Below, piece by piece: positions 23,274 to 34,276 of a DNA stretch of 64,000 nt (position 1 is its first letter; each line of letters opens with the position of its first letter). This stretch comes from Gossypium raimondii (taxonomy: Eukaryota > Streptophyta > Magnoliopsida > Malvales > Malvaceae), in contig NC_068577.1 in NCBI RefSeq assembly GCF_025698545.1, positions 4,311,501-4,375,500 on the forward strand. The letters run 5' to 3'. Position numbers and translations under genes: made by a program. The notes below the pieces were generated by a model, which was not told where the DNA came from, did not search any database, and saw only the letters and a program-made list of their open reading frames with translations.

Positions 23274-24170
23274 ATGCCAGGTGTTCCACAATCAAATGCT
23301 TCTTCTCAAGCTTCTCGAGAAACCAAAAGAAAATGGGTTCCAGAAGAAGATGCAGCATTGGTTTCCTGCATGGTGGACTTGCACAATGTTGGAACATTTA
23401 ATGCTGATACCAGGTTCAAAACCGGTTATTTAAACCAGTTGGAAAAAATGCTAGAAAAGGCTTTACCAAATGCAATGTTGAAGGCGAAACCTAATATTGA
23501 ATCGAGGATTAGGTTACTAAAAAGGGAGTGGTCAATCGTCTATGACATGCTTAATGGCCAAAACAATAGCGGTTTTGGTTGGGACGAGCATAGGCAGCTC
23601 GTTGTTGCTGAAGATGCGGTTTAGGACACCTATTTAAAGGTAAAATGTATTTCAATTCTTTATTATCTTATTTTTACCAAACTTATAACTAATATGATTT
23701 CCTCATTTTTTTTAGAGTCACAAAGAAGCCGCTCAATTCAGACATCGTACTTTCCCTTACTACGACCAGCTTACTGCCATATACGCAAGAGATCGAGCGA
23801 CTGGGAAAGATGCTCAAACAGCTGCTGATGTTCTTGAAGAAATAAATGCTGAGGATGTACCTACTACAGATATGAATGAAGAGAGAAACTCATTCTATGA
23901 CTGCGAAGCTGACGTCTCTTTGGATGACATGGATGTTTCTGCTACGGAGCCGCGAGGAGATAGAGACCAAGGGGGTTCCTCATCTTCAAACAAGAAAAAG
24001 AATAAATCTGATGCTCATGATAATATGTCTTCTTCATTTAATGAGGCTGCCACTTTATTGGCCGAAAACATGCGGGCCATTGGCGATCAAATCAAGAGGA
24101 GTATTGCCTCCGATGTGGTAGTTCAATGAGGTTAGAAGAATTCCGATCATCCAAGAGAAAGCTACAAATT
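23274..24170 (+). pseudogene. Harbinger ORF1, Myb/SANT-like protein, broken
   Basis: The first exon, 23274-23640, encodes KRKWVPEEDAALVSCMVDLHN, then KTGYLNQLEKML and WSIVYDMLNGQNNSGFGWDEHRQLVV. This is the Myb/SANT-like DNA-binding domain (Myb_DNA-bind_3) typical of PIF/Harbinger ORF1. TAG at 23622-23624 stands where this family normally has Trp. A GT-AG intron (about 23641-23715) leads to a second exon beginning SHKEAAQFRHRTFPYYDQL, with the acidic and Ser/Lys-rich tail ending near 24129. Weaker family wording (LMEIEGLTDDKRY) continues to about 24220 with stops. ORF1 proteins assist the transposase in DNA binding and nuclear import. Confidence 0.75.
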
Positions 24171-24439
24171 TATATTCAACCTTATGGAAATTGAAGGTTT
24201 AACCGACGATAAGCGGTATCGAACTTTGAGTAAAATTCGGATCATCCAACTCAAATGCTCGTTTTCTTTAGTTTACCTTCTCATGCTGATTGGAATGGGT
24301 CAAGATTTCTTTCGATCATTAAAATCAATGTTCAAACTTTTGATGTTGTAAAACTATATAACATATGGATTATGATGTAGAATTTTATTTTCATCTAACC
24401 TTTTCTTAATATAAGTTAATTATGTTTATGCGAATATAA

Positions 24440-25010
24440 TTCTCAAGTTATATTATGATTGTAGTAAATTCATATAAGAATATTTATTATTAAGAATTTT
24501 ATGAAATTATATATCATTATTAAATTATATTTAATATTAATTATTTTAAATTATATAAATTCATATAAGAAAATTTATTATCAAGAATTTTATGAAATTA
24601 TATATCATTATTAAATTATATTTTATAATAATTATATTAAATTATACAAATTCATATAAGAAAAATTATTACTAATAATTATTTTAAATTTTATTAAATC
24701 ATATATTTTAATTAAAATATATTTAATAATAATTATTTCACATTATATTTTATACTATCACATATTATGGTTTTAGTAAATTCATATAAGAATATTGATT
24801 ATTAAGAATTTTATTAAATAATATATTTTAATTAAAATATATTTAATAATAATTATCTTAAATTTTATTTTATAGTATCATATATTATGATTTGAGTAAA
24901 TTTATATAAGAATATTGATTATTAAGAATTTTATTAAATTATATATTTTAATTAAAATATATTTAATAATAATTATGTTAAAATATGATTAAATTATTTA
25001 TTACTGATAT
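24440..25010. repeat. AT-rich tandem array, units of about 115-125 bp
   Basis: About five diverged copies of a unit containing AATTCATATAAGAATATT, ATTATTAAGAATTTTATTAAAT and ATTAAAATATATTTAATAATAATTAT. Clear copy starts fall near 24470, 24545, 24645, 24780 and 24895. It lies inside the Harbinger element near its right end. Confidence 0.75.
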
Positions 25011-25254
25011 TAATAATCTTATTAAAATTTAATAACAATAACAATAATCATTTATCTAAACAAATTTCTGCTAAGGGTATTTTAGTCATTTTAGTTTTTT
25101 TTTCCTTATGCTATTACACCTCCATTCCATTCAACCAAACACAAGAATACTATTACGCCTCTATTCCATTACATTCAACCAAACAATTAATTTACTATTA
25201 CGCCTCTATTCCATTACGCTTTTATTTCATTACAGCGAACCAAACGTGCTTTTA

Positions 25255-26418
25255 GTGGCTGGCTGGAAAAGGAAGCCAAATTAAACGTACTTAAACCTTT
25301 TAGGAAAAGGTATATTGACTGGAAAATCATGGTAAAACGAAACCCACATAATCTCCAGAAACATCTAAGAAATTAATGAAAGACCAAAACAAGACCTCGA
25401 AAATAGCAAAGTTGGCCTTTCATGGATTTTACATTATTCAATGCCATTTGATAAAAGTGTTCATAATTGCCCTCAATATAAAATTAATAATATATAATTT
25501 GAGTTAAATTGTTGTTGTTGTTGTGTGAATAGGAAAAAAAAAAGAGAAAGTAAATTATTGTATAAAAAATCATACTAGGTTCAATTCTCAGAATCGGAAG
25601 GTTCACAAACTTAAAAAAGAATAGAAAAAACTCAATTTTTTAGATAGAATTTTTTTTCAACAAATTACGCCTACATCCTCGAACACTATCAGATATGTTT
25701 TTAGAAAGAAGGAAATTTTGTTTTTAAGAAAGAAATGTCAAATCTTGGGATAATTTAAAAAGCGGAAAAACCACCTCTCTTTATAGTAATACAAACACTT
25801 CACAACCTTGTATTTTCAAGATGTGAGATTGTGCTATTTCAACAATTGTTTAGATATTTATCATTTTATTATTTATAATTTATAATTTTAGTAAAATTTA
25901 AATCTCTTTATTATAGGAATTAAATCAAATTAATGATTCGATTATTAAATGGATCAATTAATTATCATATTGTTAAAAATCAAATAAAGTTAATATTTAC
26001 TTTAAGAAATGTCAAAAATTTGCAATTTAACTCTAGATAGAGTTTTCATTTGTAAAATCATAACGTCTATTAAAAGGCAAATTGAGTTATTTAATAACCC
26101 CTCAAATGGATAAAATGAATATTCAATGTTTGATTTTTTCCAAATAAATGATAAAAAAAATTACTGCAGTAAAACAACTGTAGTGTTAATAATTATATTA
26201 AGTTTAATCTAAACAAGAGTGGTTTAATTAGGGTTTATTGGTACTCGTCACCAATTTTAAAAGGAAAAAGGGTGGGTCTTACTTTTCATTAAAAGAAAGT
26301 GATGTCAAAATCTGGCATTACGATCACAAGTTCCCAAAACAAAGTGGTGAGTAAAGCCTATAGGGGACATGTAAAACAGTCCAATTGTACCCCCTTTCAT
26401 TACATAGTTACGTAACTA
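25255..26418. other. AT-rich intergenic DNA
   Basis: No ORF above chance and no recognised repeat boundary. Confidence 0.4.
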
Positions 26419-26561
26419 AGGTTGAGCTTGGATGAACGGTGTGTTTAATTGTGGTTAATATAAAAACGACGGTGGCGATGAGATTAGATACTGTAGCGTG
26501 AGACAAAAAGTAAGTTAAACGCATCGTACCGCACCCAGTCGTGCATCCAAACCCACCCTAA
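26419..26561. mobile_element. Tourist-like MITE, copy 1
   Basis: A short element with inverted ends, GGTTGAGCTTGGATG on the left and CATCCAAACCCACCC on the right. TAA on both sides looks like a 3-bp target duplication. The interior contains GATTAGATACTGTAGCGTGAGAC, which recurs inverted in the related fragment at 33515-33622. TAA duplications point to the PIF/Harbinger (Tourist) group. Confidence 0.6.
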
Positions 26562-27319
26562 ATAATACTTGGATTTGGTAACGATTTTCATATTAATATT
26601 TAATTTTTTTAAAGTTAAACCCTAAATTAGGTAGGTTTTAATTTTGACTATTGTCCGCATATTAGAGCTTGAATTTGGCAATGGTTCCCATATTAAAATC
26701 TAAATTTTAGGGTTTTAAAATTAACTTAGACAAAAAAAATAGAATCTAATATAAAATAGTTAACAAGCTTAAACCTCAAATAGTGATTTAATCACCCCAT
26801 CACCACCACCATCTTCATAATAAGAATATGATGGATATTTGCAATTTTTTAATGGCTTAATATAATATTTGGTACTTGAACTTTATTCTCTTTCTTAATT
26901 TGGTACCTAAATTTTTAGACGCAATCTAGTACTTGAACTTGATATTTTTCTTACGAGACTAAAATTTCAAATTAAAGTCTAAAACTCAGAATTTAACCAA
27001 AGATTTTTCTTAATTTCTCGGTAATATTATTTTTAATCAATAGTTGGAGTTAGAGAAGTTGGATGAAAGTCCTTTATCATCACAATATGTCCACAATGAA
27101 GATTCTATTAAATGAAGCACAACAGAAAACAACATAAAGAGATTTACTGTAGTCGCATACCCAAGATTCCCTTCATTAGTTTATATTACTAGACATTAAT
27201 GCAAATATAAAAAATGTAATTGACATGAGTAATGTTTAATTTTTATAATTTTTCGTGAAGAAATCTTAGAAGCTTGTATTAATATGCATATCTAGATATA
27301 GGAAAAATGGATTATTCAA
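26562..27319. other. AT-rich intergenic DNA with one TTGGTACTTGAACTT repeat arm
   Basis: At 26865-26985 the wording (GGTACTTGAACTT, TTTGGTACCTAAATTTTTAG) matches the arms of the foldbacks at 59.0 and 60.0 kb, but no second arm is nearby. It is probably half of a decayed element. No gene is supported. Confidence 0.4.
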
Positions 27320-27649
27320 CTAATAATTTGCAGCATGAATTGACAATACAAACATGTTACCAATCATTAATTGGTGAAGGACCAAAAAGGGAGTTGTATG
27401 AAAAATTTGAGCGCCAATTGAGAAATTTTTCATCATTTCAACCAACATGTGAGCGGCATAGTTTGCCTCCCTTGGTATCTGCTCAAAAGCTACTCTCCAC
27501 TCAGGACCGCATAACTGCCGAATTCTTAGAATCAAGTCTCTATGTAATTGCTCTCTCAAATCGCCATGGATTTCTTTAATACCAAATGCACAATCTATTT
27601 CAACAATAATATCGCTACATTTAGCATCCCACCCCATATTAACTGACAC
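27320..27649 (-). pseudogene. LINE-type RNase H fragment
   Basis: The minus strand encodes a piece of the RNase H-like domain found at the C-terminus of plant L1-type retrotransposons (RVT_3): WDAKCSDIIVEIDCAFGIK, a spacer with HRDLILRIRQL, then WRVAFEQIPREANYAAHMLVE. The IPREAN-x-x-AH stretch is the most diagnostic. The fragment is open over 110 codons, but no reverse transcriptase or endonuclease is adjacent, so it is a truncated relic. Confidence 0.6.
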
Positions 27650-28211
27650 AAATGTAAGTGTGTGTTTTATAAGATGGAAGGGAATAAGGATCGTCCAGGA
27701 TAGAACCCAGGATTCATACCACTATGGATATCCTTTGTTATTTCACTTGTGGTTTAATTTACAAATGTTGGGTATAGTGGTAAAACATAAGTAAAGAATC
27801 TAAAATAGAATCTTGAAAATGATATTATTGATTTATTGGCTGTAAAAGTTAAAAAAGGAAATGAAAAGTGATAAAAAAAAAACCTTTCTTGGAGATATAA
27901 TTCAATAAACAATTTCTAAAGCATATGCAACAAAGCAAGTGCTAAGTAAAATGATACATGTTGATCAAATCTGATCCATTGTTAGGAAAGAAAGAAAGCA
28001 CTGAGAAGATCAGTCTCCAAATATTCAACATTAAGTCTTCAATCCAAGAGAAACTTTGGATAGAAAACAGATTTTTATAGCCAACATTGCAGCATATTAA
28101 TATTCAGAGCAGTAAACAGCCAATAACGTTGATACCAACACTTATTTGCATTAAAAAAGAAAAAGCGTATCCGAAGTTCGTTTGAGCATTACAACAAACA
28201 CCTAGTAGGCA
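27650..28211. other. Intergenic and probable 3' UTR of the LYR-motif gene
   Basis: No ORF. The right part, next to 28212, should hold the 3' UTR of the minus-strand gene. Confidence 0.4.
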
Positions 28212-28542
28212 TTAAACGTTTTCATCCATGAGACATATCTCCTTCAACTTTTGGGCAGCTGATTCATTCACCGAGTACTGCAATCACGAGAAGAACCAAA
28301 TAAATTCAATGGCAAGTGTATTGAATTTAGAGATTAAAGGCGCACACCTTGTTGAGGACCCAAAGAGAGTGATTGTAGGCGCGGTGGAAGAGCTCGTCGA
28401 GGGCTTTGGAGTCGGAGGCGTCGAAGTCCCTATAATTGACGAAGTTCTCGCGGGCGTATTTAGCGTAGTAAGGCCTCGAGTCTTTGGGTAAGCGCCTCAC
28501 CAGCCTTAGCATCTCAGCATAAACTCTCAAAGCTTTCTCCAT
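28212..28542 (-). CDS. LYRM9: LYR-motif (LYRM9-like) small mitochondrial protein
   Basis: Two exons, 28348-28542 and 28212-28277, joined by a GTGTGC...TTGCAG intron in phase 0, give an 86-residue protein. The sequence begins MEKALRVYAEMLRLVRRLP, a Complex1_LYR-type helix, then KDSRPYYAKYARENFVNYRD and ALDELFHRAYNHSLWVLNK. The second exon reads YSVNESAAQKLKEICLMDENV. This matches the plant LYR-motif protein known in Arabidopsis as At3g19508. LYR proteins act in mitochondria as adaptors or assembly factors for Fe-S or respiratory proteins; the exact role of this member is not shown here. The chosen start gives the family's usual N-terminus; the frame is open further upstream to a Met at 28614. 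A foldback element begins about 110 bases above the start codon. Confidence 0.9.
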
Positions 28543-28651
28543 CTTTGAAAAAAGGAAAAAGAAATTACTGCACTTCGATGGCTTCACTTTCAGAGGTGCG
28601 TTCTTCCTTACCAATACGCCCGGTCTAAAACTGAACTTTGCTCGTTACAAA

Positions 28652-29331
28652 GGTCAAATTTTATAATTAGTCCCTGTATTTTACTAAACTTATGAATTTA
28701 GTGTCTATACTTTAATTTTGATAAATTTAATCTTTGCATTCCACAAGTTTATAATTGTTCACTCTAATTGTTAACCCCCATTAATTTTTTGGTCAAATCC
28801 TTCTATTAATCTCTACCTTATGCATAAGCTTTGGATTTAGTCGATACACTTTAATTTGATTAATCTTAGTCATGAATAAATGATAGAAATTAAATTTGTT
28901 TGATTAAATTTTTCTATTAGTCATGTACTATGAGTAAAGTTTTAGATTTAGTCAATGTTCTTCAATTTGATACTTTTTAGTCCTTATACTTTTCAATTTT
29001 GAAATTTTAATCTTGATGTAAACAACGCCGTTAAATCTATTAACCAACTTTTTGTGAGTAATATATGAAAATAATAATTTGACACGACATTACACTTGTG
29101 ATAACATATTTATCACATAAAACTTTGGAAATAACAAAACTTAATGAAGTTAATAGCTATCATTTGGAAAAAGAGAAGAAGCCATATTGTTGATTTTACC
29201 CAAAAAAAAAAGACCAACAGAGATTAATGATTAGACTGGGATTATAGATTAAATTAATCAAAATGAAAGTATAGAAAAAGTCTGAATCCAAAATTTGAGT
29301 AAAACAGAGGAACTAATTATAAAATTTGACC
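28652..29331. mobile_element. Foldback MITE in the LYR-motif gene promoter
   Basis: The termini GGTCAAATTTTATAATTAG (28652-28670) and its exact reverse complement (29313-29331) form a 19-bp perfect inverted repeat. Similarity extends inward over at least 100 bases on each side, with TATACTTTAATTTTGAT facing its complement. The flanks CGTTACAAA and CATTAGAAA agree at 7 of 9 positions, a possible old Mutator-type duplication. No ORF is present. Confidence 0.8.
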
Positions 29332-30359
29332 ATTAGAAAACGATCTTAGTTAGTGTCAGGCCGGCCTATAAATCTTTACCTATGGACCAGATTTGTGGGT
29401 TTAGGTTGGTCAGTGAGCCGGGCCCCCAAAAAAAGAATAAATTGTTGTTGGCTAAGTTCTAACAGTTGGAAGGCCCATAAAGAGTCCTTCCAGGGTAAAA
29501 TTCATTCATAGTCCATACTCTTTTAATAGAGTTTCATTTTCATCCATAACCTTAATTTTTATTTTTATTTTAAATTCAGAATCAATTATTAGAACTCAAA
29601 GTGTCTCAACCCAGGTAAGTAGTACACATATGATTTTTCTCATGGAACTTGAAGCCCCAAAGCTTTAATTTTACCAATGCAGCCACAATTTCATTGTCAA
29701 AAAATCAAATTTATTTGTGATCCGTAACATTGCAAAACATTTCACTAAACATCCATTTGTTAGTCGAGTTAAGATTTTAACTAGTGTATTTATGCAAGCA
29801 CTACTTATCAATGACTTAATGTAAGCCATCTTATGTTAAAAAAAAAAAGAAAAAAAAAAGTAGTTTCTGATGAAAATGGGTCAATAGGAATTTGAACATA
29901 TTCTTAAAGAAAATAACATAGAAACTGATTGCACCGCCAAGATGGCTTTTGATAGAAATGAGGGTCTGCAGCTGTTCACAGAGATTTCGTTGAATTGGGT
30001 TAGATTAATATGATTATTTTATTTGATATTTATCTCATTTTAACGATGAAATCAAAAAAAAAGTTAAATTCAATAAATAAGATGGCCAAAACCCCTACTT
30101 TCCATTGCCTTTTCCCATAGTATAACGCACCAATATATTTATCATTTACTTTATCATCACAGTGTTTGCTCGAATCCTAAATCTTATTTTAATCAAAGAT
30201 TCATCACTAAACCAATGATGTAATCGATTGTTAATTCCTTTAGTTTGTAAGTAGTACTCTGGTGCATAGTGTTGATAGCTCTTTAATAAGAACATTTTTG
30301 TTTTATAATCACTACTGTATGACTTGACATATGTCATATACATAACAAAATATTAGCCC
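29332..30359. other. AT-rich intergenic DNA
   Basis: No gene. A-rich runs occur at 29840-29862. Nothing else recognised. Confidence 0.4.
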
Positions 30360-31295
30360 TTTTTTACCCAAATAATGTAAAAAAATATAATAAAAAAACA
30401 TAATAATTACGAACATAGGCATTTGCTATAGTGTTCTGACGATGTCGTCTGACATATTGGCGGCACCAAACTAAAATGTGATGATCTAAAAACTCTAGAG
30501 ATCTTATATGTAAATTTTTCTTTTTAATTCGCAGCTGAAAAACCTTGAATTTTAAAAGGGTAAATTGCACCCTAAATACCAAAAATAAATTGACCTCTTA
30601 TCAATTAGTCTAAAATGATTTTTTTTACCAAAAAGTATTTTTTGTAAGTAACCCGATTCCAACTGAAAATAAATTTTATTTATTTAAAAAATATTTTTAT
30701 TGTTCAAATTATGTTTGACATAACAATTAACGGTATTTATAATAGTTTTCTTTTGCTCTCATTATATTTAAAACTATAAATTTAACTAGTAATTATAATT
30801 TATATATAATAAGATTTTCTAAAGTTTTTATAATTAAAATTTTATACTATGTCTGTAAATCAAATTAATAATAAAATTATAAATATTTTTAAAAATAAAT
30901 AAAATTTATTTCAGTTGAATCGGCTTACTTACAAAAATACTTTTTGGTAGAAATTTTTTAGACTAATTGATAAGAGGCCAATCTATTTTTAGTGTTAAAA
31001 GAGGATAAATAATAATAATAAATAGGGGAGTTTAGGGTGCAATTTATCCTTTTAAATTTTGGTGTCCGTCGTACTATTAGGTGACACCCTTTAAAGTGTT
31101 TTTTCAGCACCTAATTAAAACGATAAATTTACATGGTCCCTATAGTTTTTAGATCATCACATTTTAGTCTAGTGCCGCCAATATGTCAGGTGGCACCGTT
31201 AGACCACGGTAGCAAATGCCTACTTTTGTAATTATTTTATTTTCTATACCTTTTTCGTAATTAATTAATTTTATATTATTTGGATAAAAAAACCC
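30360..31295. repeat. Outer foldback element (host of a nested element)
   Basis: The left arm (about 30362-30550) and right arm (about 31100-31290) are reverse complements. CATTTTAGTTTGGTGCCGCC and AATATGTCAG, read on the minus strand of the left arm, match CATTTTAGTCTAGTGCCGCCAATATGTCAG near 31160-31188. GCAAATGCCTA and TTACATTATTTGGGT also match. The space between the arms is almost entirely the element at 30558-31049. Confidence 0.8.
30558..31049. mobile_element. Foldback MITE nested in the loop of the outer foldback
   Basis: The termini GGGTAAATTGCACCCTAAA (from 30558) and its near-complement ending TTTATCC at 31049 form the inverted ends. The arms continue through CTTATCAATTAGTCTAAAA and AAAAAGTATTTTT against matching complements near 30940-30975. 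The flanks TTTTAAAA (30550-30557) and TTTTAAAT (31050-31057) look like an 8-bp target duplication with one change, which supports separate insertion into the outer element. Confidence 0.75.
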
Positions 31296-32488
31296 AGATA
31301 TTAGACGACACACAGATGTGGGTAGAAAAAATTATATAAAAATATATTTATAAACAACATAAACAAATAATACTTTTTATTTTATAAGAAAAAACAATAA
31401 ATATTTAATAATTTTATGATTAAATTAAAATCCAAATAATAGATGATACAAACTCAATGAGTAGTGTAAATTGGCTGCGAATCCATGGAAAAGGAGTGCA
31501 TATGTAATGGAGTATATATTGTTGTGGGTATTGGGTGTTGAGTTGTGATACTGCATATATGAGCACATGGGGTGCCTTCTAATGAGCCAAAGCAAGGTTT
31601 AGTTGCCCATGACCCACTTCGCAGACGTATTTGCGAGGAGCAACCCAAGCAGCAACCTTAGAGATTTTGTGGATTCCCTCGTCAACTTGTATGTGGACCT
31701 ATTTGTGTTTCCACCAACTTGAGCTTCTTCGGGGAGCAATGGGTCGGTTTGGTAAAAATTAAGATTTAAAAGATTAATTTAATTCATCAAGTCTTATATT
31801 TTAATCGATTAATCGAATATTTTAAAGCTTTCTTTAAATCATTTGTGAGATCGGTTAAAAATAATGGTGATGGTGAGATTAATTATTGTAATGTTGAGAT
31901 CGATTATTATAGCAGTGAGATATGTGTTTGGATTTCAATGCAGCTGTACTGTTGAGGTGAGAATTGAAAATGATTATTAAAGAAATTAAATTAGAAATGA
32001 TATGTAATATAAGTTTTAAATTATTTTAATTTTATGAAATTATTAAAAATATGTGAAATTGTAATTTTTAATAAAATTATTAAATGTTATAGAATATATT
32101 ATTTATATTAATATATATTAAAATAATGTTGTATTAAATAATAAATAAAATTATACTTATATTAGAATGCAAATTATAAAATATATATATAAAATAAAAA
32201 TGATGGAGATTTAAACTGATTTTTTCTCTTATTTCCTTCATAGTATAACAAATAGAATACAACCTTTAAAATTTTTATATGATTTTATATATTTATTATG
32301 TACCATAATATATATATTTTTAAAATATTAGGAGTAAATTAAGCTAATTAGTTTAATTGTAAAAATTCGTAACAGATAACCAACCGACTTAACCTAATCT
32401 AATAGCCTACAAAATCGAATGAACCATCATAAGGTATGAGTTAAGTTGAGGTAATGAATCATAATTTCTAATGGCATTGCCTCTATCA
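31296..32488. other. AT-rich intergenic DNA
   Basis: No intact gene. A minus-strand open stretch at 31454-31648 has no recognisable domain. Confidence 0.4.
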
Positions 32489-32717
32489 GGGGCGAACCCA
32501 GAAAATTCTGTTGAGGGGCTCGAAATTAATTTTAATTTTTAATAGTCCATATATTTATAATTTTAAAGGATTAAACCAAAATTTTATCATTTTTAAAGAA
32601 GTCAATGTACAATTCTACCTTTATTGATTTAAATTTTTTTAATGTCTAAAGAGCTTAAATAAATAATTTTCCATTTTAATAAGGGATCGAGTCCATGTCA
32701 ACCCCCTACATACGCCA
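32489..32717. mobile_element. hAT-like short non-autonomous element
   Basis: Begins CAGGGGCGAACCCAG and ends with CGCCACTG, resembling the CAGGGGCGGA ends of plant hAT-type MITEs. The AT-rich interior has no ORF. Related wording (GGGGCGAATCTAGG) begins at 47681. Flanking GCCTCTAT and GCCTCCTC are only partly alike as an 8-bp duplication. Confidence 0.45.
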
Positions 32718-33514
32718 CTGCCTCCTCGATGTCAATTGAAATTGAGAGCCTCCATCAAGAATTCAAGATGGAATGCTGTCGGATCTAAAACAAATGGTAT
32801 TGAATTAATATTTAGGTTCTCAAAATGGAAAAGTCAGCTTCAAATCCTAACACCACAATTAGCATATTGAAATTCAAACCCTAATATATGGTTTTTTTGA
32901 ATAAATTTATAAATTAATTAAATTAAATTTTAGAATTTTTTTTATATACATCAACTACTAATTCATCAAAATTTAATAGCACAAATTAAGATAATCCCCT
33001 TCATGTATTTTTAACTCATAATGTGCATCCTTGATTTAATGGTTATTAAATAAAATTATTGCACTCCATGAGGGTATAATAATTTAGAATTAAAACCTAA
33101 GATTTTATTTAAGTTTGAAATATTTTTAAATTCTGGATTCGAAATTCAACCCATATGAAATGCCAAAGCCTCTAAAATGTTAATGAAGGGCAAGTTGCAA
33201 AAAAGGGGGATACACCTTTATTTGACATCTTATCTGTCCATTTCTCCTAATTGAGATAGACAAATTGCTTTTATTATGTCCAAACTAAAAACCCCATATG
33301 CTACCAAAATAGTATCCATTTTTTTAAATTGTGTGTTAAAATTTATATAAAATTCAATTAGGGTAATCAAGTATTCTGCCTTGGTGGAACACTTTCATCT
33401 CAAAACATTTTGAAAATGAATAAGGATAAAGGGTATATTCCTTACTTGGGCATCCAAGTTTTTAGCCGCTTTCATTTTAATCACTCACATAAAAACTTGG
33501 TAATTTAAGGTAGT

Positions 33515-33622
33515 TCTAAATAGGCGGTGCGGTGCGGTGCATTTAGCTTATTTTTTATCTCACGTTACAGTATTTAATCTCAACGCTGCCATTATTCTAA
33601 CATTCATCCAAATCCACCCTTC
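33515..33622. mobile_element. Tourist-like MITE, partial copy 2
   Basis: Contains GCGGTGCGGTGCGGTGC, ATCTCACGTTACAGTATTTAATCTCAACG and ends CATCCAAATCCACCC. It is a diverged relative of one half of the element at 26419-26561. The left boundary is unclear. Confidence 0.5.
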
Positions 33623-33699
33623 TTAATCACTATCGTTACAATAATTTATTGTTTCAATCAACTAACCGTTAAATCTCAATGGTAGCTGACTGGGCATGC

Positions 33700-33980
33700 C
33701 ATTTCATCTTTTTTTTTTTTTACTTTTTCACCCATTTGTTACTGTTCATGGTATTCTTCCCCAACTCATTTTTTCCTTCCAAGCCACCCCCTTCCTTCCA
33801 CCTTTTTTTTTTTTTCTCTTTTTGTCTTCTTCTTCCTTTGCTCCCTGCTTCCAGCAACCGCACCTATCTCTTCCACCACCCAACACTTTGCCGCAAATGG
33901 CAAAAACAAGATGAGAAAACGTAATAAAACTCCTCCGAGTTCTCCATTTTTCTTCTTCTTCTTCTTCTTCTTCTTTTTAA
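33700..33980. repeat. Pyrimidine-rich tract with (TTC)n microsatellite
   Basis: A T- and C-rich stretch ends in about eight TTC repeats at 33951-33976. It creates chance open frames rich in Phe, Pro and Leu that I do not call as genes. It could be the leader of a lost gene. Confidence 0.6.
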
Positions 33981-34276
33981 TCTTGTCTTCTCATGATTTA
34001 GTCAGGTGAACATAAAATGATTTACTCTTACATTTGAAAGATTTCTCAAACATCGTTAATACACCCATGACTATCAATGTTAAAACCATGTTTACATCGA
34101 AAGCCAAACAAAACCCATAACTATGGACCGATAGCATATCCATATGAAAACTCGAACAAACTCGTACAAAGATCAAAGCTCAAATTTTGAAGCTCGAGTG
34201 AATAACCAAAAAAAAGAAAAGAAAAAAGAAATGGCAGAACAAATGTAAGAGCTAAAACATCTGAAAAATAATGTAC

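Larger units (their letters stand above)
19640..25251 (+). mobile_element. PIF/Harbinger-type DNA transposon, non-autonomous
   Basis: The left end CAGCCTATTTGGTTCAGTGTAAT and the right end ATTACAGCGAACCAAACGTGCTT are imperfect inverted termini. Each is flanked by TTA (19637-19639 and 25252-25254), the target duplication of PIF/Harbinger elements. Subterminal DNA at both ends repeats CTATTAC and CCATTAC words in opposite orientations. Inside is a Myb/SANT ORF1 relic but no DDE transposase, so it could move only with help. The 2.6 kb left of ORF1 is unusually gene-like and may include captured DNA. Confidence 0.7.

Noticed and set aside
24440..25010. CRISPR-like regular spacing of repeats
   Set aside because: The repeats are diverged, AT-rich and contiguous, with no unique spacers, inside a plant transposon.
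33679..33924. Plus-strand ORFs with long Phe, Pro and Leu runs
   Set aside because: Low-complexity T- and C-rich DNA; no homologous domain and no splice or start context.
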